Source: an uncultured Actinomyces sp.
Lineage (GTDB): Bacteria > Actinomycetota > Actinomycetes > Actinomycetales > Actinomycetaceae
Assembly (NCBI GenBank): GCA_902373545.1
Contig: CABKMZ010000001.1
Coordinates: 1 to 64,000 of the forward strand
Reading direction: 5' to 3'
Length of the DNA stretch: 64,000 nucleotides
The notes below the pieces were generated by a model. It did no database searches, was not told the origin of the DNA, and saw nothing but the letters and a program-made list of their open reading frames with translations. Below are positions 32,534 to 43,411 of the stretch, in pieces. How positions within the stretch are numbered: the first letter of the stretch is position 1; each line of letters opens with the position of its first letter. A program made the translations under genes and the position numbers.

Positions 32534-33765
32534 CGCTCAAGGTTATCAAGGAAAGCGGCCATCTGAGCGACCAGACCTGCCGCAACCTCGTCCTTTGAGC
32601 CGATGTAACGGCCCACGATCTGCCCGCCGACATCCAGGAGTCGAATGTCGTTGGGAACGTCGCCGAAACCGACGCCCGCACCCACACGGTTCAGGGCGAT
32701 GTAGTCCGCCCCCTTGCGCGCGGCCTTGTCTGCGCCGTTGGCCAGGATCTCCTCGTCCGTGCCCGTCTCCGCGGCGAAGCCGACGACGAGGGCCGGGCGA
32801 ATATCGCTGTGGCCTACCTCGGAGAGGATGTCGGGGTTGCGCACGAGTCGCAGGGTCGGCGCGTCGGTCTTCGTGGGGTCCTTCTTCATTTTCGAGGCCT
32901 GGGCTGCCTCGGGGCGAAAATCGGCGACCGCGGCGGTCATGACCAGTGCATCGGCACCGATCACCTGTGCCATCGTGGCCTCGCGCATCTCACAGGCGCT
33001 GCCCACGCGGGTCACCTCGACACCCGAGGGCAGAGCTGCCATGACGGACTCGTCGATGTTGGCGGCGATGACCCGCACGCTCGCCCCCGCACGCGCCGCG
33101 GCGGCGGCGACAGCCAGGCCCTGCCGGCCCGAGGACTTGTTGCCAAGGAAACGGACCGGGTCGATGGGTTCGCGCGTGCCTCCGGCCGTGACGACGACGG
33201 TCCGGCCGGCCAGAACGGGGGCAGGCTCGAGCTCGCCTGCGCGGTCGAGGACATCCAGGGCGCGCCGCGCAATCTCCTCGGGGGCAGGCAGACGCCCCAC
33301 GCCGCTATCACCTGAGCCGAGCGCGCCCGACTCAGGGTCGATCACGTGCACGCCGCGCTCGCGCAGCGTCGCCACGTTCGCTTGCGTCGCGGCTGCCAGC
33401 CACATGTTCGAGTGCATTGCGGGCGCCACGACGACCGGAGCATCCGATGCCAACACCGTCAGCGACACCATGTCGTCAGCAAAACCCGCCGCGAGGCGCG
33501 CGAGGGTATTCGCCGTCGCAGGAACAATGATGATCAGGTCCGCGACACGAGCGAGCTCCACGTGCTCGGCTCGCCCCTCCCCCGCGATATCGACGGCGAC
33601 GGGGCGGGACGTAATCCCCTCCCAGGTCGACGCTCCCACGAAATCCAACGAGGCACGCGTCGCGGCCACATACACGTCGTGGCCCGCGCGTTGACACTCG
33701 CGGACCACGATCGGTGCTTTGAAGGCTGCGACGCCGCCGGTCACACCGACGACGATCGTTGCCAC
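32530..33765 (-). CDS. coaBC: Bifunctional phosphopantothenoylcysteine decarboxylase/synthetase
   Basis: 411 residues from the GTG at 33765, two bases behind the rpoZ stop. CoaC (N-terminal, FMN-binding) and CoaB (C-terminal, CTP-dependent) catalyse two steps of coenzyme A synthesis. CoaC shows [29 protein letters not shown] and PAMHSNMW. The flexible-flap motif that is ACGDxGxGR in E. coli reads GSGDSGVGR, so the flap Cys is Ser. CoaB shows [23 protein letters not shown] and AVADFRP. Gene order rpoZ-coaBC-metK matches Rv1390-Rv1392. Confidence 0.94.
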   Translation of the reverse strand: MATIVVGVTGGVAAFKAPIVVRECQRAGHDVYVAATRASLDFVGASTWEGITSRPVAVDIAGEGRAEHVELARVADLIIIVPATANTLARLAAGFADDMVSLTVLASDAPVVVAPAMHSNMWLAAATQANVATLRERGVHVIDPESGALGSGDSGVGRLPAPEEIARRALDVLDRAGELEPAPVLAGRTVVVTAGGTREPIDPVRFLGNKSSGRQGLAVAAAAARAGASVRVIAANIDESVMAALPSGVEVTRVGSACEMREATMAQVIGADALVMTAAVADFRPEAAQASKMKKDPTKTDAPTLRLVRNPDILSEVGHSDIRPALVVGFAAETGTDEEILANGADKAARKGADYIALNRVGAGVGFGDVPNDIRLLDVGGQIVGRYIGSKDEVAAGLVAQMAAFLDNLER

Positions 33766-33766
33766 G

Positions 33767-34033
33767 TCAGGCCTCGGGGTTAGCTTCGAGAGAGAGCAGA
33801 CCCTCGTTGATCTCACGCAGCGACACAGCCAGGGGCTTCTCGTCGGGCTGCACGTCGACAACGGGACCCACGAACTGGATCATGTTCTGCTGAAGCTGCA
33901 GGTTGTAGGAGTTAATCTGACGAGCACGCTTCGCGGCGAAAATAACCAGCGCGTACTTGGAATCAACGTGCTCCAGCAGATCATCAATGGGCGGGGACGT
34001 GATACCCACGGGCTGGGCAACAATTCCGGACAT
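33767..34033 (-). CDS. rpoZ: RNA polymerase omega subunit
   Basis: 88 residues. Omega chaperones and stabilises the beta-prime subunit. It contains the family core [25 protein letters not shown] and ends shortly after [11 protein letters not shown]. It starts behind AGAGGAAG and lies between gmk and coaBC, the usual actinobacterial order (Rv1389-Rv1391). Confidence 0.95.
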   Translation of the reverse strand: MSGIVAQPVGITSPPIDDLLEHVDSKYALVIFAAKRARQINSYNLQLQQNMIQFVGPVVDVQPDEKPLAVSLREINEGLLSLEANPEA

Positions 34034-34069
34034 GCGTGTCTTCCTCTCAGTGGCAGATTCAGATAGATA

Positions 34070-34627
34070 TTACTCCAGGCCAATGAGCCGGGCCAGCTCA
34101 CCCACCGCGCGCTCGACATCGTCGTTGATCACAACGTGGTCGAACTCCGAGGCAGCCTCCAGCTCGACTCGGGCCGTTGCCAGGCGACGCTCTCGCTCCT
34201 CCGGGCCTTCGGTTCCGCGTCCGAGTAGACGGCGTTCGAGCTCCTCCCAGGAGGGCGGAGCAAGGAAAATGAACTGCGCGTCGGGGCGGTTGACCTTCAC
34301 CTGGCGAGCCCCTGCGAGGTCAATCTCCAGCAGCACCGGTTCCCCGGCGGCCAGAGCCTGATCCACGGGGCCACGCGGCGTGCCGTACTTGTTTTTTCCA
34401 TGAACAAGCGCCCACTCCAACATCTCCCCCCGCTCGATCATGGAATCGAATTCTTGCGGGGATACGAAGTAGTAGTGGACGCCGTTCAGTTCACCGGGCC
34501 GAGGATCACGAGTTGTCGCCGAAACCGACACCGTCAGCGTCGGGTAGCGCTCCAGAAGAGCAGCGACAACAGTTCCCTTTCCAACGGCTGTCGGGCCAGC
34601 AAGGACTGTCAATTGAGCCTGAGTCAT
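34070..34627 (-). CDS. gmk: Guanylate kinase
   Basis: 185 residues. It phosphorylates GMP to GDP. The P-loop is GPTAVGKGT (usual GPSGVGKGT), followed by SATTRDPRPGELNGVHYYF and the LEIDLAGARQVK segment. Complete for the family. It lies between mihF and rpoZ in the leftward operon and shares the nucleotide-metabolism context with the pyr genes upstream. Confidence 0.96.
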   Translation of the reverse strand: MTQAQLTVLAGPTAVGKGTVVAALLERYPTLTVSVSATTRDPRPGELNGVHYYFVSPQEFDSMIERGEMLEWALVHGKNKYGTPRGPVDQALAAGEPVLLEIDLAGARQVKVNRPDAQFIFLAPPSWEELERRLLGRGTEGPEERERRLATARVELEAASEFDHVVINDDVERAVGELARLIGLE

Positions 34628-34654
34628 GGCTCAATTGTGCCATGCGTACCCGTA

Positions 34655-34966
34655 TCAGCCGAAACGCTCGACCAGAGCCTTGCGCTGTACGGGGCCGAGG
34701 CCTCGTACTCGCCTACTCTGGGCGATCTTGTACTCGTCCATCAGCACCGCGGCTGTATTCGTGCCGACGCGCGGCAACGACTCCAGTAGCGAAACGACTT
34801 TCATCTTCGCCACAGCCTCGTCTGAATCAGCGAGTTCCAAAACCTCAGACAGGTTCATCGAGCGCGCCTTGAGCGCGTTCTTGACCTCGGCGCGACGACG
34901 CCGTGCCTGCGTTGCCTTCTCAAGGGCTTGCGCCCTCTGTTCCGGCGTGAGATCAGGTAGTGCCAT
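34655..34966 (-). CDS. mihF: Mycobacterial-type integration host factor
   Basis: 103 residues from the ATG at 34966; GGAGGAG lies nine bases upstream, while the ATG at 34975 would abut it. The protein has a long basic first helix (EQRAQALEKATQARRRRAEV) and a helix-two-turn-helix (LLESLPRVGTNTAAVLMDE) ending in VRGLGPVQRKALVERFG, as in actinobacterial mIHF. It is a DNA-binding nucleoid protein specific to actinobacteria. Order pyrF-mihF-gmk-rpoZ is conserved (Rv1385-Rv1390). Confidence 0.94.
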   Translation of the reverse strand: MALPDLTPEQRAQALEKATQARRRRAEVKNALKARSMNLSEVLELADSDEAVAKMKVVSLLESLPRVGTNTAAVLMDEYKIAQSRRVRGLGPVQRKALVERFG

Positions 34967-35018
34967 TCTGATCATCTCCTCCGTTGGGATCTTCGGTAAA
35001 TAAACTATCTCAGCTTCC

Positions 35019-35032
35019 AGAGCACTAGTGCC
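35019..35032 (-). promoter_or_regulatory. Palindromic motif upstream of mihF
   Basis: On the minus strand GGCACTAGTGCTCT contains the 10-bp palindrome GCACTAGTGC. It matches 13 of 14 bases with GGCATTAGTGCTCT in the promoter spacer of the second merR gene (12714-12727). Confidence 0.3.
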
Positions 35033-35067
35033 ATCCCAAAACGCCTACTCGTGGTTAATCCGACAGA

Positions 35068-35934
35068 TTATTGCAGCGAATCGACTGTCGCAAGGTAGGC
35101 GTCACGCAGCCCTGTCACACTCGGACCCGCGCCCAGAATCGCGCGGGACGACGAGGCCAATACGGCGTCTTCCGCGCCCGCGAAAACCTGCCTGACCTGC
35201 GCTGGACCAGCGCCCTGCGCGCCCACTCCTGGGGCCAAAAATGCGCCTTTCAGGGCGGGCAGATCGATGCCGAGGCGCTGTACGGCATCGCCAACGGTCG
35301 CCCCAATAACAATGCCCGCAGGCCCAAGGTGCGATTGGTCACAAGAGGCGTTAAAGTCCGCCAGTTGGGACACGACCTGACCTGCGACAGAGTGTCCATC
35401 CTCCCCGCGAGCGTGTTGGACAGATGCCCCCTCGGGGTTGGAGGTCAGCGCCAGGACGAAGACTCCCCTACCGGTGGCCTTGGCCAACTCCAACGCGGGG
35501 GTCAGCGAGCCAACACCCAGGTAGGGCGAGAGCGTCACGGCGTCACCGGCGAGTGCGGAGTGATCCGACAGGTAGGCCTCGGCATAGCCGGCCATCGTCG
35601 AACCGATGTCGCCGCGCTTGGCATCAACGATGCACAGCGTGCCCACCTCGCGGCAGGCAGCAATCACCTCTTCGAGGACGGCGACACCGCGTGAGCCGTG
35701 GCGCTCGAAGAAAGCTGCCTGCGGCTTGAAGGCAGCGGCCCGCCCGCCCAGCGCTTCGACGACGCGCAGCGAAAACTCTCGGACGCCGTTCGCATCGTCG
35801 TCGAGACCCCACTGGGCCAGGAGCGAGGCGTGCGGATCGATGCCCACGCACACTGGACCGTGCGCGCGCATGGCGGCGTAGAGGCGGTCACCGAAACCGA
35901 GGGTTTCGGGTGTAGCAGCTCCCAGGGGGTTCAT
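35068..35934 (-). CDS. pyrF: Orotidine 5'-phosphate decarboxylase (type 2)
   Basis: 288 residues from the ATG at 35934, overlapping the carB stop (ATGA). It makes UMP from OMP. Signature [20 protein letters not shown] with the catalytic Asp-Lys pair, plus [14 protein letters not shown] typical of the longer type-2 enzymes of actinobacteria. Last gene of the pyr operon before mihF. Confidence 0.95.
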   Translation of the reverse strand: MNPLGAATPETLGFGDRLYAAMRAHGPVCVGIDPHASLLAQWGLDDDANGVREFSLRVVEALGGRAAAFKPQAAFFERHGSRGVAVLEEVIAACREVGTLCIVDAKRGDIGSTMAGYAEAYLSDHSALAGDAVTLSPYLGVGSLTPALELAKATGRGVFVLALTSNPEGASVQHARGEDGHSVAGQVVSQLADFNASCDQSHLGPAGIVIGATVGDAVQRLGIDLPALKGAFLAPGVGAQGAGPAQVRQVFAGAEDAVLASSSRAILGAGPSVTGLRDAYLATVDSLQ

Positions 35935-38900
35935 CGTGTTTCCTCCGATCGGATGGCGTCCCACTCCTGCAGGGAGCGCACGGCGTAGGAACCGCGCATA
36001 CGGACCTCGATGGCCTGAACCATCGCGTTGAAAGCCTGCAGCGTGGTGACTGCGGGGCGATCCTGCGACGCGGCGGCCGCGCGAATCTGGTAGCCGTCGT
36101 TACGCGGGGCGGACCGCTGCGGGGTGTTGACGACCATGTCGATGAGGCCCTCGTTGATGAGGTCCACGACCGTGGGTTCGCCGTCCGCGCCGCGCCCCTC
36201 TGAGGACTTGCGCACCGATTGTGCCGCGATACCGTTGCGGCGTAGAACCGACGCAGTACCCGAGGTCGCCATGATCGTAAAGCCCATCTCGGCCATGCGG
36301 GCGGCGGGCAACACGATGGCGCGCTTGTCCGTGTCCGCGATGGAGATGAAGACCGCGCCCTTGGTGGGCATGTCCGTGGAGGCGCCCAGCTGGGACTTGG
36401 CGAAAGCCGTCGGGAAGTCGTGATCGATACCCATGACCTCGCCGGTCGAGCGCATCTCGGGGCCGAGCATCGTGTCGACGATCTCGCCGGCCGCGGTGCG
36501 GAAGCGGCTAAAGGGCAGGACCGCCGCCTTGACGGCGATGGACCCGCCTTCGAGGATCTCGCGCGCGTCCGATCCGGGCAAAATGCCCGCCTCGCGCAGG
36601 TTCGCGATCGAGGAGCCGACCTGGATGAGGGCGGCGGCCTTGGCCAGCTGCACGCCCGTCGCCTTGGAGGCAAAGGGCACCGTGCGGGAGGCACGCGGGT
36701 TGGCCTCGATGACGTAGAGGGTGTCCGAGAGCAGCGCGAACTGGATGTTGATGAGGCCGCGCACGCCCACGCCCTTGGCGATGGCCTCGGTCGAGGCCGT
36801 GATGCGCTCGAGCTCGCGCGCGGATAGCGTCATGGGAGGCAGCACGCAGGAGGAGTCACCCGAGTGGATGCCCGCCTCCTCGATGTGTTCCATGATCGCG
36901 CCCATGAAGAGTTCCGTGCCGTCAAACAGGGCGTCGACGTCGATCTCGATGGCCGCATCGAGGAAGCGGTCGATGAGCAGCGGGCCGCGCGAGAACAGCA
37001 GCTCGGAGTCGTGGCTGGCCAGGTAATCGCGCAGCGCACCCTCGTCGTTGATGATCGCCATGCCGCGCCCGCCCAGCACGAAGGACGGACGAACGAGGAC
37101 CGGGTAGCCGACCTGCTCGGCCACGGCGATGACCTGCTCGGGTGTGTGTGCCGTGTCGTGCGCGGGGGCCGGACACTGCGCCGCCTCGAGCACCTTTCCG
37201 AACTCTTCGCGGTCCTCGGCCAGGTCGATCGCGCGCGGGCTCGTGCCCAGGATCGGCACGCCTGCGCGTTCCAGGTCGGCGGCCAGCGACAGCGGCGTCT
37301 GCCCGCCGAGCTGGACGATCATGCCCTTGACGGGGCCGGCCGCGCACTCGGCACGGTAGATCTCCAGGACGTCCTCGAGCGTGAGCGGCTCGAAGTAGAG
37401 GCGGTCGGAGATGTCGTAGTCGGTCGAGACGGTCTCGGGGTTGCAGTTAACCATGATCGTCTCGTAGTGCTCGCGCAGCGCCATGGCCGCGTGGACGCAC
37501 GAGTAGTCAAACTCGATGCCCTGACCGATGCGGTTGGGACCCGCGCCCAGGATGATGACGGCCTCGCGCTCGCGCGGGCGCACCTCGTTCTCCTGGTCAT
37601 AGGTCGAATAGTGGTAGGGCGTGCGGGCGGCAAACTCGGCGGCGCAGGTGTCCACCGTCTTGTAGACCGGGTGGATACCGAAGGCTCCGCGCACCTCGCG
37701 CACCGTGTCCTCGGACAGACCGCGCATCGCGGCGATCTGTCGGTCCGAGAAGCCGTGGCGCTTCGCCTCGGCGAGCACGTCGCCGGTGAGGGCCTCGGCG
37801 TCGCGGATGCGGGTGGCGACCTCGTCGAGGAGGAACATCTGGTCCAGGAACCAGGGGTCGATCTTGGTCGACTCGAAGAGCTCCTCGAGGGTGGCGCCAC
37901 CGCGGATCGCCTGCTGGACTTGGACGAGGCGTCCCTCGGTAGCAACGGCGGCCGCCTCGACGAGCGCGCGCGTCTCCTCCGGGGTGGGCGCCTCCCCGTC
38001 CCAGTGGAACTGCACGCCGCCCTTATCAATCGAACGCAGCGCCTTTTGCAGGGCCTCCGTGAAGGAACGACCGATCGCCATGGCCTCGCCGACCGCCTTC
38101 ATGGAGGTGGTGAGGGTCGGGTCGGCGGCAGGGAACTTCTCAAACGTGAAGCGCGGGACCTTGACGACCACGTAGTCGAGCGTCGGTTCGAACGAGGCCG
38201 GGGTCGAGCCCGTGATGTCGTTGGGGATTTCGTCGAGCGTGTAGCCGGTGGCCAGACGCGCGGCGATCTTCGCGATCGGGAAGCCCGTCGCCTTCGAGGC
38301 CAGCGCGGAGGAACGCGAGACGCGCGGGTTCATCTCGATGACGATGATGCGGCCCGTGTCGGGGTGGATCGCGAACTGGATGTTACAGCCGCCCGTGTCC
38401 ACGCCGACCTCGCGGATGACGGCGATGCCGATATCGCGCAGGCGCTGCATCTCGCGGTCGGTGAGGGTCAACGCCGGAGCGACCGTGATCGAGTCACCCG
38501 TGTGCACGCCGACCGGGTCGACGTTCTCGATCGAACACACGACGACGACGTTGTCCGCCTTGTCACGCATGAGCTCGAGCTCGTATTCCTTCCAACCAAG
38601 GATCGACTCCTCCAGGAGCACCTCGGTCGTGATGGAGGCGGACAGGCCCTGGCCGGCGATGCGCTCCAAATCCTCGGGCGTGTACGCGAAGCCGGAGCCC
38701 AGGCCGCCCATCGTGAAGGAGGGGCGAACGACGAGCGGGTAGCCGAGCTCGGCGGCGGCCGCGTGGCATTCCTCCATCGTGTGAGCGATGAACGAGCGGG
38801 CGACCTCGGCACCCGAACGCTCGACGATCTCCTTGAACTCCTCGCGGTCCTCGCCCGCGCGGATCGCCTCAATCGAGGCACCGATCAGCTCGACGTTGAA

Positions 38901-39230
38901 GCGCTCGAGCACACCCATCTCGGACAGGGCGACAGCCGTGTTCAGAGCCGTCTGGCCGCCCAGCGTAGGCAGCAGCGCGTCGGGGCGTTCCTTTTCGATA
39001 ATCGAGGCCACGACCTCGGGGGTGATCGGCTCGACGTACGTGGCGTCGGCGATACCCGGGTCCGTCATGATGGTCGCGGGGTTGGAGTTGACGAGGATAA
39101 CGCGCAGGCCCTCCTCCTTCAGGACGCGGCATGCCTGCGTGCCCGAGTAGTCGAACTCGCACGCCTGGCCGATGACGATGGGGCCGGACCCGATGACGAG
39201 AACAGAGGACAGATCATTCCTGCGGGGCAT
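35931..39230 (-). CDS. carB: Carbamoyl-phosphate synthase large subunit
   Basis: 1099 residues. It makes carbamoyl phosphate for pyrimidine and arginine synthesis using ammonia channelled from CarA. Two homologous ATP-grasp halves are visible, each beginning with a [17 protein letters not shown] or [21 protein letters not shown] motif, followed by the C-terminal allosteric MGS-like domain ([20 protein letters not shown]). Its first base coincides with the last base of the carA stop, so the two are coupled. Confidence 0.97.
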   Translation of the reverse strand: MPRRNDLSSVLVIGSGPIVIGQACEFDYSGTQACRVLKEEGLRVILVNSNPATIMTDPGIADATYVEPITPEVVASIIEKERPDALLPTLGGQTALNTAVALSEMGVLERFNVELIGASIEAIRAGEDREEFKEIVERSGAEVARSFIAHTMEECHAAAAELGYPLVVRPSFTMGGLGSGFAYTPEDLERIAGQGLSASITTEVLLEESILGWKEYELELMRDKADNVVVVCSIENVDPVGVHTGDSITVAPALTLTDREMQRLRDIGIAVIREVGVDTGGCNIQFAIHPDTGRIIVIEMNPRVSRSSALASKATGFPIAKIAARLATGYTLDEIPNDITGSTPASFEPTLDYVVVKVPRFTFEKFPAADPTLTTSMKAVGEAMAIGRSFTEALQKALRSIDKGGVQFHWDGEAPTPEETRALVEAAAVATEGRLVQVQQAIRGGATLEELFESTKIDPWFLDQMFLLDEVATRIRDAEALTGDVLAEAKRHGFSDRQIAAMRGLSEDTVREVRGAFGIHPVYKTVDTCAAEFAARTPYHYSTYDQENEVRPREREAVIILGAGPNRIGQGIEFDYSCVHAAMALREHYETIMVNCNPETVSTDYDISDRLYFEPLTLEDVLEIYRAECAAGPVKGMIVQLGGQTPLSLAADLERAGVPILGTSPRAIDLAEDREEFGKVLEAAQCPAPAHDTAHTPEQVIAVAEQVGYPVLVRPSFVLGGRGMAIINDEGALRDYLASHDSELLFSRGPLLIDRFLDAAIEIDVDALFDGTELFMGAIMEHIEEAGIHSGDSSCVLPPMTLSARELERITASTEAIAKGVGVRGLINIQFALLSDTLYVIEANPRASRTVPFASKATGVQLAKAAALIQVGSSIANLREAGILPGSDAREILEGGSIAVKAAVLPFSRFRTAAGEIVDTMLGPEMRSTGEVMGIDHDFPTAFAKSQLGASTDMPTKGAVFISIADTDKRAIVLPAARMAEMGFTIMATSGTASVLRRNGIAAQSVRKSSEGRGADGEPTVVDLINEGLIDMVVNTPQRSAPRNDGYQIRAAAASQDRPAVTTLQAFNAMVQAIEVRMRGSYAVRSLQEWDAIRSEETR

Positions 39231-40417
39231 CAGTGGGTCTCCTTCGCGGCGGTCATAAGCGACATGAATCGATCGAAAAGCAGCTCACCGTCGTGCGGAC
39301 CCGCGGCTGCCTCGGGATGGTACTGAACGGAGAAGGCGGGAATGTCGAGCGCGCGCAGACCCTCCACAACACCGTCGTTGAGGCCGACGTGCGACACCTC
39401 GACGCGCCCGTATCGGCCCGACTCGAAGGGAGCAACTGAGGGCTCCCCCACAGGGGCGTCCACCGCGAAGCCATGGTTGTGAGCGGTGATCTCGACGCGG
39501 CCCGTGGCCACGTCCTTCACCGGCTGGTTGATGCCGCGGTGGCCGTAATCCAGCTTGTAGGTGCCGTACCCGAGGGCGCGACCAAAGAGCTGGTGGCCAA
39601 AGCAGATCCCAAAGTACGGAATCCCCGCGTCCAGGACGGCGCGCAGCACGCCGATCTCGCGGTCGGCGGTCGACGGATCGCCAGGGCCGTTGGAGAAGAA
39701 CACGCCATCGGGCTTGAGGGCTTCGATGTCCGCGAAGGACACCGTCGACGGCACGACGTACACGCGCGCTCCGCGCGCCGCGAGGTGGTAGGGGGTACGC
39801 GACTTAATTCCCAGGTCCACGGCCACCACAGACGCGAGGGGCTCCTTGCCCTCCCACTCCCCCAGCGGCTCGACCACGTAGGTCTCATCCGTCGACACCT
39901 CGGCGGCCAAGGCCTGCCCACTCATCACCGGCGACTCGGCGACGATACGCACCAGGGATGCCACGGCCTCGTCCCCGAGATACTGCGCGCCCACGGGCAG
40001 CGCCTCTCCCGAGAAAATGCCGGCGCGCATGGCACCGCGCTCGCGGATGTGACGGGTGATCGCGCGCGTGTCCACGTCGGCGATACCCACGATCTCCTGA
40101 GAGACCAGCTCGTCTTCGAGTTCGCGGCGTGCACGCCAGTTCGAGGCGCGCCGTGCCGCGTCACGCACGACGAAACCGGCAACCCAGATGCGCGAGGACT
40201 CCGGGTCCTCGTCGTTGACGCCCGTGTTGCCGATGTGCGGGGCCGTCATGACGACGATCTGGCGGTGGTACGAGGGATCCGTGAGGGTCTCCTGGTATCC
40301 CGTCATGCCGGTCGAAAAGACGATCTCCCCGAGCGTGCGGCCACGCGCTCCCCACGCGCGTCCCTTGAAAACGGTGCCGTCCTCCAGGACGAGCAGAGCG
40401 ATATCGGTCGAAGTCAT
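39230..40417 (-). CDS. carA: Carbamoyl-phosphate synthase small subunit
   Basis: 395 residues. The glutaminase subunit of carbamoyl-phosphate synthase. N-terminal CPSase domain ([18 protein letters not shown]) and class I glutamine amidotransferase with nucleophile Cys in [15 protein letters not shown] and the His-Glu pair in [11 protein letters not shown]. Its start overlaps the pyrC stop by four bases. Confidence 0.97.
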   Translation of the reverse strand: MTSTDIALLVLEDGTVFKGRAWGARGRTLGEIVFSTGMTGYQETLTDPSYHRQIVVMTAPHIGNTGVNDEDPESSRIWVAGFVVRDAARRASNWRARRELEDELVSQEIVGIADVDTRAITRHIRERGAMRAGIFSGEALPVGAQYLGDEAVASLVRIVAESPVMSGQALAAEVSTDETYVVEPLGEWEGKEPLASVVAVDLGIKSRTPYHLAARGARVYVVPSTVSFADIEALKPDGVFFSNGPGDPSTADREIGVLRAVLDAGIPYFGICFGHQLFGRALGYGTYKLDYGHRGINQPVKDVATGRVEITAHNHGFAVDAPVGEPSVAPFESGRYGRVEVSHVGLNDGVVEGLRALDIPAFSVQYHPEAAAGPHDGELLFDRFMSLMTAAKETH

Positions 40418-41733
40418 CGATCCTCCTTGGCGATCGGGGTGGCGTCGGCGACCGTCGGGACGCCATTGAAGATCGTGAAGCGCACCTGGCCGGGCAGCTC
40501 CATCCCGCGGAACGGGCAGTTAGTCGAACGGGTCCACTGCTTGGCAGGGTCAATCGTGATACGCGCGTGCGGATCGACGAGCGTGACGTGGGCGGGGGCC
40601 CCGACGACCAGGCCGCGGCCCTGGGATTCGACGCGACCGATGCGCGCGGGCGTGGTGGACAGGACGCGAGCAACGTCCTCCCAATTCATACGGCCGGTGT
40701 TCACCATCGTCTCGATAACGATCGGCAGGGCCGTCTCCAGGCCCGTCATGCCAAACGCTCCGGCCTGCCACTCGCAGTCCTTCATCTCGAGGGGGTGCGG
40801 CGCGTGGTCGGTGCCGACGACGTCAATGGTGCCGTCGGCCAGGCCCTCGCGCACCGCCTCGACGTCCTCCGCGCGGCGCAGCGGCGGGTTGACCTTGTAC
40901 AGCGGGTCGTAGGTGGCGGCCAGCTGCTCGGTCAGGAGCAGGTGGTGCGGGGTGACCTCGGCGGTGATGTTCACGCCCTGGGCCTTGCCCCAACGCACGA
41001 TGTCGACCGATCCTGCGGTGGACAGGTGGCACACGTGCAGGCGCGAGCCCACGTGCTTGGCGAGCAGAATGTCGCGGGCGATGATCGCCTCCTCGGCGAC
41101 CGCAGGCCAGCCAGCCAGGCCGAGCTCGCCCGACAGCGCTGATTCGTTCATCTGGGCGCCCTCGGTCAGGGCCGGGTCCTGGCTGTGCTGGGCGACGACG
41201 CCGTCGAAGCCCTTGACGTACTCGAGGGCGCGGCGCATGAGGACCGGATCGGCGACACACTTGCCGTCGTCGGAGAAGACGCGCACCTTGGAGCGCGAGC
41301 GGGCCATCGACCCCAGGGACGCGAGCTGCTTGCCCTCCAGCCCCTTGGTGACGGCTCCGACGGGGCGAACCTCGACCCAGTCGGCCGCCTCACCCAGGTC
41401 CAGCACCTGGTCGACGATCGCGGCGGTGTCCTGCGTGGGCGTCGTGTTGGCCATCGCGTGCACTGCCGTGTAGCCGCCCGCAGCGGCCGCGCGGGTGCCG
41501 GTAAAGACGGTCTCGGCGTCCTCGCCGCCAGGCTGACGCAGGTGCGTGTGGATGTCGACGAGGCCGGGCAGGGCGACCAGGCCCTCGGCGTCGATAACGC
41601 GGGGGTCTCGTACTGCGTCGCCGGCCTGGGTACCGATGGCGACGATGACACCTCCTGACAGCGCAATGTCGGTCGCGTCCCCGCCGACCAAAGACGCCCC
41701 CTTGATGAGAATGTCGCGAGTCTGCTTAGTCAT
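40414..41733 (-). CDS. pyrC: Dihydroorotase (type I)
   Basis: 439 residues. It cyclises carbamoyl-aspartate to dihydroorotate. Metal ligands: [10 protein letters not shown] (HxH), HSQDP, CHLST, and TDHAPH, all intact, so this is an active type I enzyme rather than a structural partner. Overlaps pyrB by 8 bases upstream and carA by 4 downstream. Confidence 0.96.
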   Translation of the reverse strand: MTKQTRDILIKGASLVGGDATDIALSGGVIVAIGTQAGDAVRDPRVIDAEGLVALPGLVDIHTHLRQPGGEDAETVFTGTRAAAAGGYTAVHAMANTTPTQDTAAIVDQVLDLGEAADWVEVRPVGAVTKGLEGKQLASLGSMARSRSKVRVFSDDGKCVADPVLMRRALEYVKGFDGVVAQHSQDPALTEGAQMNESALSGELGLAGWPAVAEEAIIARDILLAKHVGSRLHVCHLSTAGSVDIVRWGKAQGVNITAEVTPHHLLLTEQLAATYDPLYKVNPPLRRAEDVEAVREGLADGTIDVVGTDHAPHPLEMKDCEWQAGAFGMTGLETALPIVIETMVNTGRMNWEDVARVLSTTPARIGRVESQGRGLVVGAPAHVTLVDPHARITIDPAKQWTRSTNCPFRGMELPGQVRFTIFNGVPTVADATPIAKEDR

Positions 41734-42712
41734 TGCTGTGTCCTTCCGATGCGAGGAGCAGGTAGAGGGCGGCCATGCGAATGCACACGCCGTTGGAGAC
41801 CTGCTCGACGATGACAGATTGAGGTGAGTCTGCTGCCTCGGCGCAGATCTCGAGGCCGCGGTTCATGGGGCCCGGGTGCATGACGACCGCGTCGGAACGC
41901 AGCTTCGTGAAGCGCTCGGGGGTGAGGCCATACTCGGCGTGGTAGGCACCCGGCGAGGGGAAGAATCCCCCGCCCGCGCTGGACATGCGTTCCCGTTGCA
42001 CGCGCAGCATCATGACAGCGTCGGGCTGACTCGCCAGGGCCTCGTCGAAGTTGTACGAGGTCTGGCAGTTCCACGTGTCGACCCCCAGCGGCAGCAGCGT
42101 CGGGGGCGCGACGAGGGTGACACGCGCGCCCAGGAGGGTCAGCAGGTCGACGTTGGAGCGGGCTACGCGCGAGTGCAGGACGTCGCCCACGATGACGACG
42201 TGAGCACCGTCGAGGCCGGTGCCTGGCTCAGGGAGGCGGCCGGCAGGGTCGTCGGCGCCGAAGTGGCGGCGCAGCGTCATGGCGTCCAGGAGCGCCTGGG
42301 TCGGATGCTGGTGGGTGCCGTCGCCCGCATTGAGGACCGGCAGGTTCATCCACCCGGCGTGGGCCAGGCGGTGGGCCGCGCCCGACGAGGAATGACGCAC
42401 GATCACCGCATCGGCGCCCATCGCCTGCAGCGTCAGGGCCGTGTCCTTGAGGGATTCGCCCTTAGACACCGACGAGCCGCGCGACTGGAAGTTGATGACG
42501 TCGGCACTCAGGCGCTTGGCGGCGGTCTCGAAGGAGATGCGCGTGCGCGTGGAGTCCTCGAAGAACAGGTTGACGACGGTCTTTCCCTGGAGCGTCGGAA
42601 GCTTCTTCACGCTCTGGTGCTGCGTGGCGGCCATCTGTTCCGCTGTATCGAGGATCAGGATCGCCTCCTCGCGGGTGAGATCGCGGATGGAAATAAGATG
42701 GCTGAGGCTCAT
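41726..42712 (-). CDS. pyrB: Aspartate carbamoyltransferase catalytic subunit
   Basis: 328 residues. It joins carbamoyl phosphate and aspartate. The carbamoyl-phosphate motif is [21 protein letters not shown] and the [12 protein letters not shown] region are also present. No pyrI regulatory chain is nearby, as usual for actinobacteria with PyrR. It starts four bases after the pyrR stop. Confidence 0.97.
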   Translation of the reverse strand: MSLSHLISIRDLTREEAILILDTAEQMAATQHQSVKKLPTLQGKTVVNLFFEDSTRTRISFETAAKRLSADVINFQSRGSSVSKGESLKDTALTLQAMGADAVIVRHSSSGAAHRLAHAGWMNLPVLNAGDGTHQHPTQALLDAMTLRRHFGADDPAGRLPEPGTGLDGAHVVIVGDVLHSRVARSNVDLLTLLGARVTLVAPPTLLPLGVDTWNCQTSYNFDEALASQPDAVMMLRVQRERMSSAGGGFFPSPGAYHAEYGLTPERFTKLRSDAVVMHPGPMNRGLEICAEAADSPQSVIVEQVSNGVCIRMAALYLLLASEGHSND

Positions 42713-42715
42713 CGC

Positions 42716-43279
42716 TTACAGGCCCTTCCCTAGCAGGACGCCGTCGCGCCCATCGGTTTCGTCGAGCAGGATGGTCACGGTCTCATCCCGCGAGGTCGGC
42801 AGGTTCTTGCCGACGAAGTCCGGTCGGATCGGCAGCTCACGGTGGCCGCGGTCGATCAGGACGGCGAGCTGGACAGCAGCGGGGCGCCCGATGCGAGTCA
42901 GCGCGTCGAGCGCCGCTTTGATCGTGCGTCCCGTGTACAAAACATCGTCGACCAGCACGACGGTCTTACCATCGATGCCGGTGACCGGAATCAGCGTTTC
43001 CTTGGGGGCGCGCAGCGGCTGGCTGGCCAGATCGTCGCGGAACATCGTCGTGTCGATGACGGCGAGGTCGGCGTAGGTGCCGGAGACCTCGCGGATCCTG
43101 TTGACGAGCCGACGCGCAAGCGTTGCTCCGCGCGTGGGGATGCCGGCGATGACGAGATTCTCGCTACCGCCGTTGCGTTCAATGATTTCGTAGGCAATAC
43201 GTGTCAGGGATCGGGCAACGTCACCCGCTCCGAGTACTTCTTTGCCGCGCGATGCGCGATCAGCGTGCAGTGATCCCAC
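42716..43279 (-). CDS. pyrR: PyrR bifunctional regulator/uracil phosphoribosyltransferase
   Basis: 187 residues, GTG start behind GGAAGGAGAG. PyrR senses UMP and binds pyr mRNA. The PRPP loop VVLVDDVLYTGRTI is intact. The leader before pyrR is under 100 bases and shows no antiterminator/terminator pair; mycobacterial PyrR blocks translation instead, and that would fit here. First gene of the pyr operon. pyrD and pyrE are not in the window. Confidence 0.94.
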   Translation of the reverse strand: MGSLHADRASRGKEVLGAGDVARSLTRIAYEIIERNGGSENLVIAGIPTRGATLARRLVNRIREVSGTYADLAVIDTTMFRDDLASQPLRAPKETLIPVTGIDGKTVVLVDDVLYTGRTIKAALDALTRIGRPAAVQLAVLIDRGHRELPIRPDFVGKNLPTSRDETVTILLDETDGRDGVLLGKGL

Positions 43280-43411
43280 TGCTCTCTCCTTCCCCGCCTC
43301 ACGGGACGGTCATTAAAGGATGTGTTCCAGATCAATACTACGCGCACGGTTTGGCGCTCGCGGTCGACTCACGCGTGTGAAAGGCCACGTGAGCGGCTAT
43401 ACACTGAGAGT

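Noticed and set aside
36864-39326. 820-codon open frame antisense to carB
   Set aside because: Same shadow effect; carB is complete on the other strand.
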